Below are positions 18,301 to 29,135 of a stretch of DNA of 64,000 bases, one piece after another. The notes under the pieces were generated by a model. The model worked only from the letters and a program-made list of their open reading frames with translations, made no database searches and had not been told where the DNA came from. Source of the stretch: Pseudomonas putida (GTDB taxonomy: Bacteria > Pseudomonadota > Gammaproteobacteria > Pseudomonadales > Pseudomonadaceae); NCBI RefSeq assembly GCF_002906855.1, contig NZ_MINI01000038.1:620001-684000 (forward strand), written 5' to 3'. Every line of letters begins with the position of its first letter. Positions within the stretch are counted from its first letter, which is position 1. The position numbers and the translations under genes are program-made.

Positions 18301-19141
18301 TGGCGATCAGCAGCAGGACGGCGGGCAGGCCATAGAGCAGCGTGTCACGCCAGAAGCTGCGTTGGTCGACCACGTTGCCAACCCAGCGCTGCTGGATATG
18401 GCTGACTTCATCGCTGGACATGTCGGCCATCACCTTGTCGAGGATGCCGATCAGTACCTGCTGGTCACGGGGCGCGGCCATTGCCAGTTGATAGCGGTAG
18501 GGCGTTTCGCCGCTCACGTATAGCCCTTCGAGCTTGAGCTGGCGCAAGCTCCAGATGCTCGAGGCGAGGTCGCCGACCACGGCGTCCACCGCGTCCGTGG
18601 CCAGTGCCTGCAGGGTCGAGCTGACATTGGGCATCGCCACCAGGTTGAGGTCCGGGTGGTGAGTACGTAGCAGTTCATGGGGCGCGTAGTTTTCCACCAC
18701 GGCGACCTTCAGCCCGTACAGGTCCTTGAGCGTGCGCGGTTGCGGACCGCCATCATGGGCCAGGATGACGATGGGGAAATCGAGGTAGGGGCGGGTGAAC
18801 GCCAGGTAGCCCTGACGTTCCGGCGTCGACATGATGCCGGGCAACAGGTCGATACGGCCTTCGCGCGCCTGCTGCAGCACCTCGGTCCAGCTGCTGGGTT
18901 CGACCGGTTTCAGTGATACTCCCAGGCGATCCTGGAGCAAGGCGATGTAATCGGCGGCCAATCCCTGGTACCGGCCCTCCTGGTCACGAAATTCAAATGG
19001 TGGCCAGGAGGCGTCGACGCCCAGTCTCAACTGCGGGTGGGCAGCGAGCCAGGTTTTTTCCTCGTCTGTCAGGGTCAGGGCGCCGGCCGTTGTGTTCCAC
19101 AGCATCAGGAGCAGCAACAGAATGGCCGGCTTCGGCAGCAT
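15398..19141 (-). CDS. Hybrid periplasmic-sensor PAS/GGDEF/EAL cyclic-di-GMP protein
   Basis: A 1247-residue membrane protein. Domains in order are: signal peptide (about 1-21), periplasmic amino-acid-binding-protein-like domain (SBP_bac_3; about 25-255), one transmembrane helix (TLLYGLPAVLLLIAILAVVI), about four PAS/PAC modules (about 300-790), GGDEF (motif 886-890) and EAL (motif 1014-1016). The GGDEF site is intact and has an upstream RxxD inhibitory site (RDVD). The EAL domain keeps DDFGTGYSS, KIDKSFI and AEGVEN. Both cyclase and phosphodiesterase chemistry are therefore possible, probably tuned by a periplasmic ligand. The gene ends 16 bases from the tRNA and is followed by rpoD on its upstream side. 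Confidence 0.92.
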   Translation of the reverse strand: MLPKPAILLLLLMLWNTTAGALTLTDEEKTWLAAHPQLRLGVDASWPPFEFRDQEGRYQGLAADYIALLQDRLGVSLKPVEPSSWTEVLQQAREGRIDLLPGIMSTPERQGYLAFTRPYLDFPIVILAHDGGPQPRTLKDLYGLKVAVVENYAPHELLRTHHPDLNLVAMPNVSSTLQALATDAVDAVVGDLASSIWSLRQLKLEGLYVSGETPYRYQLAMAAPRDQQVLIGILDKVMADMSSDEVSHIQQRWVGNVVDQRSFWRDTLLYGLPAVLLLIAILAVVIRINRRLSSEISRRIALEQELRSSEYHYRGLIESLSAIAWEADANDFTYSYVSPHAEDLLGYPLHDWLKPGFWRSILHPEDALWAQAFCESETAAGRDHSLDYRVMRADGQPLWVRNIVSMIEHGHRPVMRGLMIDISETKRTEVALRLSEQKFASVFEQCPDILLIARHSDGVLLEVNEAFEEQIGLTQGEVIGRTATELNLWGIEGMGPRLLERLHQGGIRNIEMTFRRSNGQLFTGLTSAETFELDGTLALVVAVRDINQLKETQQQLQTSEEKFAKAFHASPDGLLLSRQSDGLLLEVNEGFCRLTGYEFNPPIDQTSFDLGIWVDLNERKRLIDQLGRDGFVRDFSCHLRRSDGQIRLCELSARPLPIGGVDCMLTIARDITERHLMQEKLQLAATVFENTAEGVLITDTDQRISAVNRAFSEITGYSEIEALGQTPRLLASGQHDSAFYAAMWHQLTAEGHWQGEIYNKRKNGELYPGWLTISAVRNSERDVTHFVAVFADISSLKHAQAKLDYQAHHDPLTGLPNRALFENRLQAVLTCSQVSNRQGAVLFLDLDRFKHINDSLGHPVGDLLLKGIAQRLKEQVRDVDTVARLGGDEFIILLPGLHKPSDAHAIANKLLACFVAPFQAGEHEFFTSASIGISLYPQDGTDVATLIRNADAAMYRSKAKGRNRVEAYTRDLTVQASERIAMEHELRRAIERNEMSLSFQPKLSLKTQTLVGAEALIRWSHPTFGEVPPEHFIHLAEENGTILQLGDWVLEQACQQMHRWKKTYQAFGPLSINLAGAQLRHPNLAKRIEHLLKVYQLKAGDLQLEITENFIMSQAEEALAILHQLKKLGVQLAIDDFGTGYSSLSYLKRLPLDILKIDKSFIRGLPDDPHDAAIARAIIALGRSMQLTIIAEGVENQAQQRFLAAEGCEQIQGYIVSLPLPPDEFAATFLRIALSDLSDGTLSKPSL

Positions 19142-19228
19142 AGCGGCCTCGCATTCAGTTGGTCTGAAGTCGAGTGTAGACGGGCATTCAGCCAGCCGAG
19201 CGGCCGATCACAACTATTTGTCGGATAA

Positions 19229-19255
19229 GAAAAACCCCGGCCTGGGCCGGGGTTT
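19229..19255 (-). terminator. Intrinsic terminator of the rpsU-dnaG-rpoD operon
   Basis: CCCCGGC (19235-19241) and GCCGGGG (19246-19252) pair around CTGG. On the minus strand five T residues follow (19234-19230). It lies immediately after the rpoD stop. Confidence 0.9.
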
Positions 19256-19259
19256 GTCA

Positions 19260-21110
<1,851 letters not shown>

Positions 21111-21157
21111 AACACCCTATCCACTGAAGGTCTTGGCGGGCAAAAAACAAGCCGAGG

Positions 21158-21163
21158 ATTATA
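21158..21163 (-). promoter_or_regulatory. Candidate internal promoter (-10 TATAAT) ahead of rpoD
   Basis: A consensus -10 hexamer lies 48 bases upstream of the rpoD ATG, in the dnaG-rpoD gap. No good -35 is found at 16-18 bases, so it is only a candidate. E. coli also has internal promoters feeding rpoD. Confidence 0.4.
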
Positions 21164-21177
21164 CCCGAGCATGGGCC

Positions 21178-23160
21178 TCACGCGCCAGATGAGGTCGGCG
21201 TTTGTGCGGGAACATTCCGGCTCAGCAGGGCGAGGAGCTGTGATTTTTCCTCGCTGGTCAATTCGCTTTGACGTGATTTCCTGAGCAGTTGTTCCAGGCT
21301 GCGCTCGCGTTGGCGGGCGGACAAGCTAGTTATAGTGTCGAAAAACTGTTGTTCAAGGTTGTCAGCCACGATCAACCATTCCTTTTCAGCCAGGGCCCGC
21401 AGCAGGCGGCCTTGTTCAGTGCCGTGCCAACGTGCGATCAGCTGCATTGAGCTTAGCCCAGGATTCTTCTGCGCAGCTTCGATCAGGGCCACCAGCAGTT
21501 GACTGTACAGGTGTTCTTCGTCGGCGAAGTGGCTGGCATCCTCGACCTTGCCGGCCAGTAGCGGGTGGTGCAGCAAGGTGCGCAGGGCAGCCAGGGTCGG
21601 TGGTTCGACCGGTGCCGGCACCCGCGGCGGCGCTTCGTCGCGCTGCTGCCATGGCTTGCCGCCCTTGCGGTTCTTGTCCCACGGCTTATCGCTCCACTGC
21701 TTTTTGCCCCCGCCTTTGTTCGGCTTCCACTCCGGCTCTTGATGAACGGGAGCGTAGTCGTGCTGTGGCATGTCGCCGTAGTCGGGGGTGAAGCTGGCCA
21801 TGGCATCGTAGTCATAGCCAGGGTCATAGTCAGGCACACTGCTGGCCGCCGGAGCCTGTTGCGACAGTTGCTCGACCTGCTGTGGGTCCAGGCCGGTGAT
21901 TTCCTTCAGGCGGTTGCGCATCAGCTGACGCAAGTTGGCGCCGGGGATCTTTTCGATCAACGGTGCGGCCAGAGTCGCCATGTGTGCCTTGCCTTCCAGC
22001 GAGCGCGGGTCGGCTTCATTGCTCAGTTGCTCGAAGAAATAGTCGGCCAGTGGCTGCGCGTGCTGGTTGATCCGCGCCTTGAAGGCATCGGTGCCTTCGG
22101 CACGCACCAGGCTGTCCGGGTCTTCGCCTTCGGGCAGGAACAGGAAGCGCGCACGGCGGCCGTCCTGCAGTGCCGAGAGGGTTGATTCCAGTGCGCGCCA
22201 GGCGGCCTTGCGCCCGGCCTGGTCGCCATCGAAGCAGAACAGCACGCTGGGCACCACGCGGAACAGGCGCTTGAGGTGCTCTTCGCTGGTCGCGGTGCCG
22301 AGGGTGGCCACGGCATTGCGCAGGCCCTGCTGGGCCAGGGCGATCACGTCCATGTAGCCCTCGACGACGATGATCTCGTCGAGGTTGCGGTTGTGCTTGC
22401 GTGCCTCGTACAGCCCGTAGAGTTCCTGACCCTTGTGGAACACCGGGGTTTCCGGGGAATTGAGGTACTTGGGCTTGTCGTCGCCCAGTACCCGGCCGCC
22501 AAAGGCGATGATGCGCCCGCGGCTGTCGCGGATCGGGAACATCACCCTGTCGCGGAAGCGGTCGTATCGCTTGCCGCTTTCGGCGTTTTCGATCAGCAGG
22601 CCGGCGTCGATCATCACCTTCTGTTGCAGGGTGTCGGCGCCCAGGTGCTTGAGCAGGTTGTCCCAGCCCGGCGGGGCGAAGCCCAGGCCGAAGTCGCGGG
22701 CGATTTCGCCCGACAGGCCGCGGCCCTTGAGGTAGTCCACCGCCGCCTTGCGGGTCGGATGGCTGCGCAGGGCCTGGCGGTAGAACTCCGAGGCGGCATC
22801 CAGCAATGGGTACAACGGCGAATCGGTCGGCTGGCGCGGCTTGTTGTCGCGACGGCCTTGTTCCCTGGGTACTTCCATGCCAGCTGCGCGGGCCAGTTCT
22901 TCGACGGCCTGGGGGAAGTCCAGGTTGTCGTGGTCCATGACGAAGCCGAGGGCGTTGCCGCCAGCACCGCAGCCGAAGCAGTAGTAGAACTGCTTGTCGG
23001 GGCTGACCGTGAAGGAAGGGGTCTTTTCCTTGTGGAACGGGCAGCAGGCGGAGTAGTTCTTGCCGGCTTTTTTCAGCTGAACGCGCGAACTCACCACGTC
23101 GACAATGTCGAGGCGGTTGATCAGGTCGTCGATGAAGCTTTGGGGAATCAGCCCGGCCAT
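21178..23160 (-). CDS. dnaG: DNA primase
   Basis: The 660-residue primase makes RNA primers for replication. The N-terminal zinc-binding domain shows CCPFH and FYYCFGCG. The TOPRIM core has VVEGYMDV and LFCFDGDQAG, whose acidic residues bind metal. A poorly conserved linker is followed by the C-terminal DnaB-helicase-binding domain. ATG 23160 (MAGLIPQSFIDDL) is chosen over GTG 23181 on family N-termini. It lies between rpsU and rpoD, separated from rpsU by a 288-base space with hairpins. Confidence 0.97.
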   Translation of the reverse strand: MAGLIPQSFIDDLINRLDIVDVVSSRVQLKKAGKNYSACCPFHKEKTPSFTVSPDKQFYYCFGCGAGGNALGFVMDHDNLDFPQAVEELARAAGMEVPREQGRRDNKPRQPTDSPLYPLLDAASEFYRQALRSHPTRKAAVDYLKGRGLSGEIARDFGLGFAPPGWDNLLKHLGADTLQQKVMIDAGLLIENAESGKRYDRFRDRVMFPIRDSRGRIIAFGGRVLGDDKPKYLNSPETPVFHKGQELYGLYEARKHNRNLDEIIVVEGYMDVIALAQQGLRNAVATLGTATSEEHLKRLFRVVPSVLFCFDGDQAGRKAAWRALESTLSALQDGRRARFLFLPEGEDPDSLVRAEGTDAFKARINQHAQPLADYFFEQLSNEADPRSLEGKAHMATLAAPLIEKIPGANLRQLMRNRLKEITGLDPQQVEQLSQQAPAASSVPDYDPGYDYDAMASFTPDYGDMPQHDYAPVHQEPEWKPNKGGGKKQWSDKPWDKNRKGGKPWQQRDEAPPRVPAPVEPPTLAALRTLLHHPLLAGKVEDASHFADEEHLYSQLLVALIEAAQKNPGLSSMQLIARWHGTEQGRLLRALAEKEWLIVADNLEQQFFDTITSLSARQRERSLEQLLRKSRQSELTSEEKSQLLALLSRNVPAQTPTSSGA

Positions 23161-23448
23161 GGCAGTCTCGTCATCTGGCAACTGGCAAGTCTAATCGCTA
23201 ACGCGCCGCAGAGGGGCGAATGCTGAGTAGGGGAAGTGCGAGGGAATGTGTGCTCGTCTGTAGCCGCAAGGGCCCGTCAGTCAGGACGTGCACGCCTGGC
23301 CGAAGCCAGATCTGACGCTTTGATGCATTTGCCCACTGCAGGTTGCGACGGGCGCCTTGGGCTAGCTGCTCAAGGTTTGAATCAAACCGCTGCCATCGGC
23401 CCGGCGGTGAACCGGGCAGGGCAGAAGCTCTAGCGTAGAACGTCTGTA
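23161..23448 (-). other. rpsU-dnaG spacer with hairpins
   Basis: No gene is supported here. The spacer holds a perfect 15-base palindrome GGTTTGAATCAAACC (23374-23388), a GCCCGG/CCGGGC stem (23399-23404 and 23412-23417) and half of the hairpin around the rpsU stop. In E. coli the matching spacer holds a partial terminator and processing signals that separate the high expression of S21 from the low expression of primase. The same role is inferred. Confidence 0.5.
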
Positions 23449-23460
23449 TTAGTACAGACG
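23441..23460 (-). terminator. Hairpin enclosing the rpsU stop codon
   Basis: CGTCTGTA (23441-23448) and TACAGACG (23453-23460) form a perfect 8-bp stem whose four-base loop holds two-thirds or more of the TAA stop codon of rpsU. On the minus strand TTCTACG follows, which is not a strong T-run. It could act as a partial terminator, an RNA-end stabiliser or a processing site. Confidence 0.45.
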
Positions 23461-23664
23461 AACGGCGCGGCGCTGTTCGCGCTGAACTTTCTTGGCGTGA
23501 CGCTTAACAGCAGCAGCTGCTTTGCGCTTACGCTCGGCGGTCGGCTTCTCGTAAAACTCGCGGCTACGAACTTCAGCCAGTACACCGGCTTTTTCGCAGG
23601 AGCGCTTGAAACGACGCAGAGCTACGTCGAAGGGTTCGTTCTCTTTAACTTTGACGGCTGGCAT
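23449..23664 (-). CDS. rpsU: 30S ribosomal protein S21
   Basis: A 71-residue, strongly basic protein starting [20 protein letters not shown], the standard S21 sequence. S21 assists initiation by helping the 3' end of 16S rRNA pair with messages. It is the first gene of the rpsU-dnaG-rpoD operon and is divergent from tsaD, as in many gammaproteobacteria. Confidence 0.98.
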   Translation of the reverse strand: MPAVKVKENEPFDVALRRFKRSCEKAGVLAEVRSREFYEKPTAERKRKAAAAVKRHAKKVQREQRRAVRLY

Positions 23665-23868
23665 CCAGGGCTACCTTAATTCATTACCGGGGTAGACGTG
23701 CTCCTGGCAAAACAAAGGTGTGCTGGAGAACGTCGGTTTTCAAGGGTTGCGGATGTTAACCCTTAGTACGCCGGAATGCAAAGCCTCTGATCGAAAACCG
23801 CTGGTCGGCACCCGGCACGGGGACTATCATGCGCGGCTTCGAATTCAGCCCCCACAAGGGACGAGCCC

Positions 23869-24894
23869 ATGCTAGTACTGGGATTGGAAACATCCTGCGA
23901 CGAAACCGGCGTCGCATTATACGACAGCGAGCGCGGTTTGTTGGCCGACGCGCTGTTCAGTCAGATCGACCTGCACCGCGTGTTCGGTGGCGTGGTGCCC
24001 GAGCTTGCCTCGCGTGACCACGTCAAGCGCATGCTGCCGCTCATCCGCCAGGTGCTGGAGGAGGCTGGCTGCGTCGCCACCGAGATCGACGCCATCGCCT
24101 ACACCGCGGGTCCTGGCCTGGTCGGTGCGCTGCTGGTCGGTGCCTCGTGCGCCCAGGCATTGGCCTTCGCCTGGGATATCCCGGCGATCGGTGTGCACCA
24201 TATGGAAGGCCACCTGCTGGCACCGATGCTGGAGGAAAACCCGCCCGAGTTTCCGTTCGTCGCTTTGTTGGTTTCCGGCGGCCATACCCAGCTGGTGCGG
24301 GTGGATGGCATCGGTCACTACGAGCTGCTGGGCGAGAGCCTCGACGATGCGGCTGGCGAAGCGTTCGACAAGACCGCCAAACTGATCGGCCTCAACTACC
24401 CAGGTGGCCCGGAAATCGCGCGCTTGGCCGAACAGGGGGTGCCTGGGCGCTTCGTGTTCCCGCGACCGATGACCGATCGTCCGGGCCTTGAGTTCAGCTT
24501 CAGCGGTCTCAAGACCTTCGCCCTGAACACCTGGCAGCAATGCAAGAATGCTGGCGACGACAACGAGCAAACCCGTTGCGACGTGTCCCTGGCATTCCAG
24601 CAGGCGGTGGTGGAGACTCTGACCATCAAGTGCAAGCGCGCCCTCAAGCAGACCGGCCTCAAACGCTTGGTCATCGCCGGTGGCGTCAGTGCCAACAAGG
24701 CGTTGCGCGCCTCGCTGGAAGACATGCTGGCCGGTCTCAAGGGCAACGTGTACTACGCGCGTCCGCAGTTCTGCACCGACAACGGCGCGATGATCGCCTA
24801 TGCCGGTTGCCAGCGCCTGTTGGCCGGGCAGCATCAGGACCTGGCGATCAGCGTGCAGGCGCGCTGGCCGATGGAGCAGTTGCCGCCGGTGTGA
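23869..24894 (+). CDS. tsaD: tRNA N6-threonylcarbamoyladenosine transferase subunit TsaD
   Basis: This 341-residue ASKHA-fold protein (formerly Gcp/YgjD) transfers the threonylcarbamoyl group to A37 of ANN-decoding tRNAs, with TsaB and TsaE. The metal-binding HHMEGH motif and the nucleotide-binding segments [17 protein letters not shown] and [12 protein letters not shown] are present. AGGGA precedes ATG 23869. It is divergent from rpsU with a shared 204-base promoter space, and ends 15 bases from the convergent plsY. Confidence 0.97.
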   Translation: MLVLGLETSCDETGVALYDSERGLLADALFSQIDLHRVFGGVVPELASRDHVKRMLPLIRQVLEEAGCVATEIDAIAYTAGPGLVGALLVGASCAQALAFAWDIPAIGVHHMEGHLLAPMLEENPPEFPFVALLVSGGHTQLVRVDGIGHYELLGESLDDAAGEAFDKTAKLIGLNYPGGPEIARLAEQGVPGRFVFPRPMTDRPGLEFSFSGLKTFALNTWQQCKNAGDDNEQTRCDVSLAFQQAVVETLTIKCKRALKQTGLKRLVIAGGVSANKALRASLEDMLAGLKGNVYYARPQFCTDNGAMIAYAGCQRLLAGQHQDLAISVQARWPMEQLPPV

Positions 24895-24909
24895 AGGCTT
24901 GCGGGCGTG

Positions 24910-25479
24910 TCAGAAATGCCTTTCGCGCCCGGCAAACAAATCGCGCAGATTGTTGCGGTGGCGCCAGACGATCATCACCGTGAGCACAGCGATCGGCAGC
25001 AGCGCCTCCGGCTCGCGCCAGGCCAGCAGTGGCAAGGTCAGCGGGGTCGCGACAAGCGCTGCCAGCGAGCTGGTGCGGGTGAGGTAGAAGGTCAGCAGCC
25101 AGGCGCCGATGGCCAGCAATGCGGCCGGGAAATACAGGCCCATGAGCATGCCGGCGGCGGTGGCGACGCCTTTGCCGCCGCGAAAGCGGAAGTACAGCGG
25201 GAACAGGTGGCCGAGCACTGCGCAGACACCGATCCAGGCCTGCTCCTGCAGGCCAAGGCCGGCAGCGCGGGCGAGCAAAACCGGCAGCAGGCCCTTGCAC
25301 AGGTCGCCAAGCAGGGTCAGGATCGCCATTTTACGGCCCGCCAGGCGTAGCATGTTGGTGGCGCCGGCATTGCCCGAACCGCTGGAACGCGGGTCCGGGC
25401 TGCCCGAAAGGCGGCTGAGGACGATGGCGAAGGACAGCGAGCCGAGCAGGTAGGCGAGCAGCGCCAATAACCAAAACAT
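24910..25479 (-). CDS. plsY: Glycerol-3-phosphate acyltransferase PlsY
   Basis: A 189-residue, five-helix membrane protein that acylates glycerol-3-phosphate with acyl-phosphate in phospholipid synthesis. The three PlsY motifs are present: the [13 protein letters not shown] segment near residue 33, [18 protein letters not shown], and the later [14 protein letters not shown] region. It is divergent from folB, 74 bases apart. Confidence 0.96.
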   Translation of the reverse strand: MFWLLALLAYLLGSLSFAIVLSRLSGSPDPRSSGSGNAGATNMLRLAGRKMAILTLLGDLCKGLLPVLLARAAGLGLQEQAWIGVCAVLGHLFPLYFRFRGGKGVATAAGMLMGLYFPAALLAIGAWLLTFYLTRTSSLAALVATPLTLPLLAWREPEALLPIAVLTVMIVWRHRNNLRDLFAGRERHF

Positions 25480-25553
25480 GCTAACTATTCCGGGCGAGGA
25501 CGCCCTGATTCTAACGGCGCCAGTCGCCCTTGTCGTGCTGTGGAGAGAAGTGC

Positions 25554-25910
25554 TTGGACAGAGTGTTCATCGAAGGCCTGGAAGTCGATACCGTCATCGG
25601 TGCCTATGACTGGGAACGGGATATTCGCCAGTGCCTGCGCCTGGACCTGAGTTTTGCCTGGGACAACCGTCCGGCAGCGGCCGGTGACGACCTGAACCTG
25701 GCGCTCGACTACGCCAGTGTTTCGGCACGAGTCCAGGCATTTGCCGAGCAGGCGCGCTTCGAGCTGGTGGAAACCTTTGCCGAGCGCCTGGTGGCAGCGC
25801 TGATGGAGGAATTCCACATTCCCTGGGTTCGCTTGAAGCTGACCAAGCCGGGTGCCGTTCCCGCTGCCCGTGGCGGTGTTGGCGTGGAGATCGAGCGCGG
25901 ATGTCTCTGA
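25554..25910 (+). CDS. folB: Dihydroneopterin aldolase
   Basis: This 118-residue enzyme of folate synthesis splits 7,8-dihydroneopterin to hydroxymethyl-dihydropterin and glycolaldehyde. The family start [21 protein letters not shown] and the conserved lysine in [10 protein letters not shown] are visible. The start is an unusual TTG at 25554. GGAGA (25542-25546) lies seven bases before it, no ATG is available, and the upstream in-frame codons do not match the family. The stop overlaps the folK start by ten bases. Confidence 0.94.
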   Translation: MDRVFIEGLEVDTVIGAYDWERDIRQCLRLDLSFAWDNRPAAAGDDLNLALDYASVSARVQAFAEQARFELVETFAERLVAALMEEFHIPWVRLKLTKPGAVPAARGGVGVEIERGCL

Positions 25911-26410
25911 GCACGGTTTATCTGGGCCTTGGCAGCAACATTGATCGCCACCAGCACCTGTGTGCGGGGCTCGATGCGTTGGCGGCCATTCTCAGCGACA
26001 TGCAATGTTCCCCGGCGTTCGAGAGCCAGGCGGTGGGGATCAAGAGCGGGCCGTTCATCAACTTCGTGGTCACCGGCAAGACCGATCTGCCCCTGATGGA
26101 GCTGGATCGCCGGCTCAAGTTCATCGAGGCGGACAACGGCCGCTATGCGCCGGACCGCAAGGGCCTGCCGCTGGATATCGACGTGCTCATGTATGAAGAC
26201 CTGCATGGCACGTTCGATGGGCTGGTGCTGCCTCGGGCGGAGATCCTGAAGAATGCCTTCGTGCTGTGGCCGTTGTCGCTGCTGGCGCCGGAGCTTGTGC
26301 TTCCCGGTGCCGGGAAGAGCATGGCGCAGTTGTGGCAGGAGGCGCGGATCGACCAGGTGTTGGCGCCTGTTGCCTTCGAGTGGCGCGGTTTGCAGCTGAC
26401 TAAGGCGTGA
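25901..26410 (+). CDS. folK: 2-amino-4-hydroxy-6-hydroxymethyldihydropteridine pyrophosphokinase
   Basis: The 169-residue HPPK enzyme follows FolB in the folate pathway and pyrophosphorylates its product. The start [11 protein letters not shown] and the signature [13 protein letters not shown] (magnesium-binding aspartates) are present, with FINFVV between them. It overlaps folB at its start and overlaps the convergent cca gene by 11 bases at its end. Confidence 0.94.
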   Translation: MSLSTVYLGLGSNIDRHQHLCAGLDALAAILSDMQCSPAFESQAVGIKSGPFINFVVTGKTDLPLMELDRRLKFIEADNGRYAPDRKGLPLDIDVLMYEDLHGTFDGLVLPRAEILKNAFVLWPLSLLAPELVLPGAGKSMAQLWQEARIDQVLAPVAFEWRGLQLTKA

Positions 26411-27512
26411 GCCTGTAACGGCCCGTCTTGTAAGTTTCGAGCGCTTTCAGTCGCTCATCTTTGAGAGCCTCGCCCAGGCCTTGCCCGGTCATCCCGGCTT
26501 CCACCAGCGGCTTAACATCCACCGCCCGTGCCGCCACCGCTGCTCCTCGCAGATAATCGGCCTGTGGATAACTTCCAGGCGAGGCCATCTCACACGCTGC
26601 AATGAAATCCTCGAAACGCTGCGGCCGCCGATAAACGTCGAACTTCTGCAACATTTCCAGCAAATCTGCAGGCGTTAGCTGCAAAGCCTCGTCGGCGCGC
26701 ATGGCAAACTCACCCACCAGCACGGCCAGTTCCTGGCATTCACGCGGGGCCTTGAAACGCTGGTTGAGCGCCTTGATCGCCACTGGTTCCAGCCCTCGCA
26801 GCAAGCACGCCCAGCGCACAGCCAGCGGCTGTTGGTGCTCTGCCGCCCGGTGAAGTGCAGCCAGCGTATCCGCGCTGTGTTCCAGTTCCGGCATCAATTC
26901 CTTCAGGGCGCCACAGGCGTGCAGCACCTGGATGAATACGTGCGGCTGGCTTTCCATCAGCGCCCGTTCGATCTCCTTCCAGCTACGTTCGGCTGTCAGC
27001 GCCTGCAGCTCGCCCGATTCGGAGATCTGGCGCATCAGTGCCAATGTTTCATCGGCGACCTGAAAACCTAGTGGGGCATAGCGCGCGGCAAAGCGGGCAA
27101 CGCGCAGCACGCGCAGGGGATCTTCGGCGAACGCGGGCGAGACGTGGCGCAGAATACGTTGCTCAAGGTCGGCCTGGCCGTGGTAGGGATCGTAGACCGC
27201 TCCCTGTTCATCCTCGGCCATCGCATTGATGGTCAGGTCTCGACGGATAAGGTCTTCCTCCAGCGTCACGTCGGGGCTAGCGTGAAAAGTGAACCCGCCA
27301 TAACCGCGCCCACTCTTGCGCTCGGTGCGCGCCAAGGCATATTCCTCGCCGGTCTTCGGATGCAGGAACACCGGGAAATCAGCGCCGACCGGGCGAAAAC
27401 CCTGGGCGTGCATTTCTTCGACCGTGGCGCCGACCACCAGCCAGTCGATATCGCTGACCGGGCGCCCGAGCAGGCGGTCGCGTACTGCGCCGCCGACTTT
27501 GTAGATGTGCAT
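26400..27512 (-). CDS. cca: CCA-adding tRNA nucleotidyltransferase lacking the HD motif
   Basis: The 370-residue class II enzyme builds and repairs the CCA end of tRNA. The nucleotidyltransferase core is intact: [24 protein letters not shown] with metal-binding D-x-[11 protein letters not shown] and the nucleotide-selecting [16 protein letters not shown]. In E. coli the C-terminal half has an HD phosphohydrolase site (HDLGK). Here the matching place reads [10 protein letters not shown] (about residues 234-243), with no HD pair, and the protein is about 40 residues shorter. It should add CCA but lack the 2',3'-phosphodiesterase/phosphatase activities. Confidence 0.92.
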   Translation of the reverse strand: MHIYKVGGAVRDRLLGRPVSDIDWLVVGATVEEMHAQGFRPVGADFPVFLHPKTGEEYALARTERKSGRGYGGFTFHASPDVTLEEDLIRRDLTINAMAEDEQGAVYDPYHGQADLEQRILRHVSPAFAEDPLRVLRVARFAARYAPLGFQVADETLALMRQISESGELQALTAERSWKEIERALMESQPHVFIQVLHACGALKELMPELEHSADTLAALHRAAEHQQPLAVRWACLLRGLEPVAIKALNQRFKAPRECQELAVLVGEFAMRADEALQLTPADLLEMLQKFDVYRRPQRFEDFIAACEMASPGSYPQADYLRGAAVAARAVDVKPLVEAGMTGQGLGEALKDERLKALETYKTGRYRLTP

Positions 27513-27527
27513 GTGCAGCCTCCATTA

Positions 27528-27553
27528 CTGCCCACAGGATACCCTGTCGGCAG
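27528..27553. repeat. Near-perfect hairpin between cca and spoVR
   Basis: CTGCCCACAGG (27528-27538) and CCTGTCGGCAG (27543-27553) pair over 10 of 11 positions with loop ATAC, in the 54-base gap between the spoVR stop and the cca start. There is no T-run. It may end the yeaG-yeaH-spoVR transcript or shape the cca leader. Confidence 0.4.
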
Positions 27554-27566
27554 CAATGGCGGTGCA

Positions 27567-29135
27567 TCAGAGGTGGTGGATGACGGCGAGGTCCATGCGC
27601 CCGTAGTCGCCGCTCTCGGCATGCTCCCCACGCGGCGGCATGTGATGGGTCTTGACCACCTGGTCGCCCTGTACGGTCTCCAGATGGATATCGAAGCCCC
27701 ACAGGCGGTGCAGGTGCTTGAGCACTTCCTCGGTGGAATCGCCCAGCGGTTTGCGGTTGTGTTGCTGGTGGCGCAAGGTCAGCGAGCGATCGCCACGGCG
27801 GTCGATGCTCCAGATCTGCACGTTGGGCTCGCGGTTGCCGAGGTTGTACTGCGCTGCCAGTTGCTCGCGAATGATCCGGTAGCCAGACTCGTCATGGATG
27901 GCCGGTACCAGCAGGTCATCGCGCTGGTCGTCATCGAGGATGCTGAACAGCTTCAGGTCACGCATCACCTTGGGTGACAGGTACTGCAGGATGAAGCTCT
28001 CGTCCTTGAAGCTGCTCATGGCGAACTTGATAGTAGACAGCCAGTCGCTGCCGGCAATGTCGGGGAACCAGCGGCGATCTTCCTCGGTCGGGTTTTCGCA
28101 CATGCGACGGATGTCGGTGTACATGGCAAAGCCCAGCGCGTAGGGGTTTATGCCGCTGTAGTACGGGCTGTCGAAACCGGGCTGGAACACCACGCTGGTG
28201 TGCGACTGCAGAAACTCCATCATGAAGCCTTCAGTGATCAGGCCTTCGTCGTACAGGTCGTTCATCAGGGTGTAGTGCCAGAAGGTAGCCCAACCTTCGT
28301 TCATCACCTGGGTCTGACGCTGTGGGTAGAAGTACTGGGCGATCTTGCGCACGATTCGCACCACTTCGCGCTGCCAGGGTTCCAGCAGCGGGGCGTTCTT
28401 CTCGATGAAGTAGAGGATGTTTTCCTGCGGTTCGGAGGGGAATCGCGCATCGTCGCGCTCGCCACTTTTTTCGGCACCCTTTGGAATCGTGCGCCAGAGG
28501 TCGTTGATCTGCCGCTGCAGGTGCTCTTCACGGTCCTTCTGGCGCCGGCGTTCTTCTTCGGCGGAGATCGGATAGGGGCGTTTGTAGCGATCCACTCCGT
28601 AGTTCATCAGCGCGTGGCAAGAGTCGATCAGATCCTCCACGGCATCGATGCCGTGGCGTTCCTCGCACTGGGCGATGTACTGCTTGGCGAACACCAGGTA
28701 GTCGATGATCGACGTGGCGTCGGTCCAGGTGCGGAACAGGTAGTTGCCCTTGAAGAAACTGTTGTGGCCATAGCAGGCGTGGGCAATCACCAGTGCCTGC
28801 ATGCACATGGTGTTTTCTTCCATCAGGTAGGCGATGCACGGATCGGAATTGATCACGATCTCGTAAGCCAGGCCCATCTGCCCCCGGCTGTAGGACTTCT
28901 CGGTACTGAGGAACTGCTTGCCGTAAGACCAGTGGTGATAACCCAGCGGCATGCCGACGGAGGCATAGGCATCCATCATCTGCTCGGCGGTGATCACCTC
29001 GATCTGGTTGGGGTAGGTATCCAGGGCGTAACGCTCGGCCAGCCGGCTGATTTCCCGGTCGTAGGTCTGGATCAGCTCGAACGTCCACTCGGACCCGGTG
29101 GAAATGGGTTGGCGTCTCTGTGCTCTGGCGGTCAT
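27567..29135 (-). CDS. SpoVR-family protein (YcgB-like)
   Basis: A 522-residue cytoplasmic protein of the SpoVR/YcgB family. Conserved features are the N-terminal [24 protein letters not shown], the [20 protein letters not shown] block, and [17 protein letters not shown]. The biochemical function is unknown; E. coli ycgB is stress/RpoS-regulated. It is the third gene of the yeaG-yeaH-spoVR run found together in many proteobacteria, and its ATG overlaps the yeaH stop as ATGA, so it is translationally coupled. A link with the serine kinase YeaG in starvation or nitrogen stress is inferred. Confidence 0.93.
   Translation of the reverse strand: MTARAQRRQPISTGSEWTFELIQTYDREISRLAERYALDTYPNQIEVITAEQMMDAYASVGMPLGYHHWSYGKQFLSTEKSYSRGQMGLAYEIVINSDPCIAYLMEENTMCMQALVIAHACYGHNSFFKGNYLFRTWTDATSIIDYLVFAKQYIAQCEERHGIDAVEDLIDSCHALMNYGVDRYKRPYPISAEEERRRQKDREEHLQRQINDLWRTIPKGAEKSGERDDARFPSEPQENILYFIEKNAPLLEPWQREVVRIVRKIAQYFYPQRQTQVMNEGWATFWHYTLMNDLYDEGLITEGFMMEFLQSHTSVVFQPGFDSPYYSGINPYALGFAMYTDIRRMCENPTEEDRRWFPDIAGSDWLSTIKFAMSSFKDESFILQYLSPKVMRDLKLFSILDDDQRDDLLVPAIHDESGYRIIREQLAAQYNLGNREPNVQIWSIDRRGDRSLTLRHQQHNRKPLGDSTEEVLKHLHRLWGFDIHLETVQGDQVVKTHHMPPRGEHAESGDYGRMDLAVIHHL

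Noticed and set aside
23236..23433. Small plus-strand ORF in the rpsU-dnaG spacer
   Set aside because: No ribosome site or recognisable product; it overlaps RNA structures expected in this spacer.
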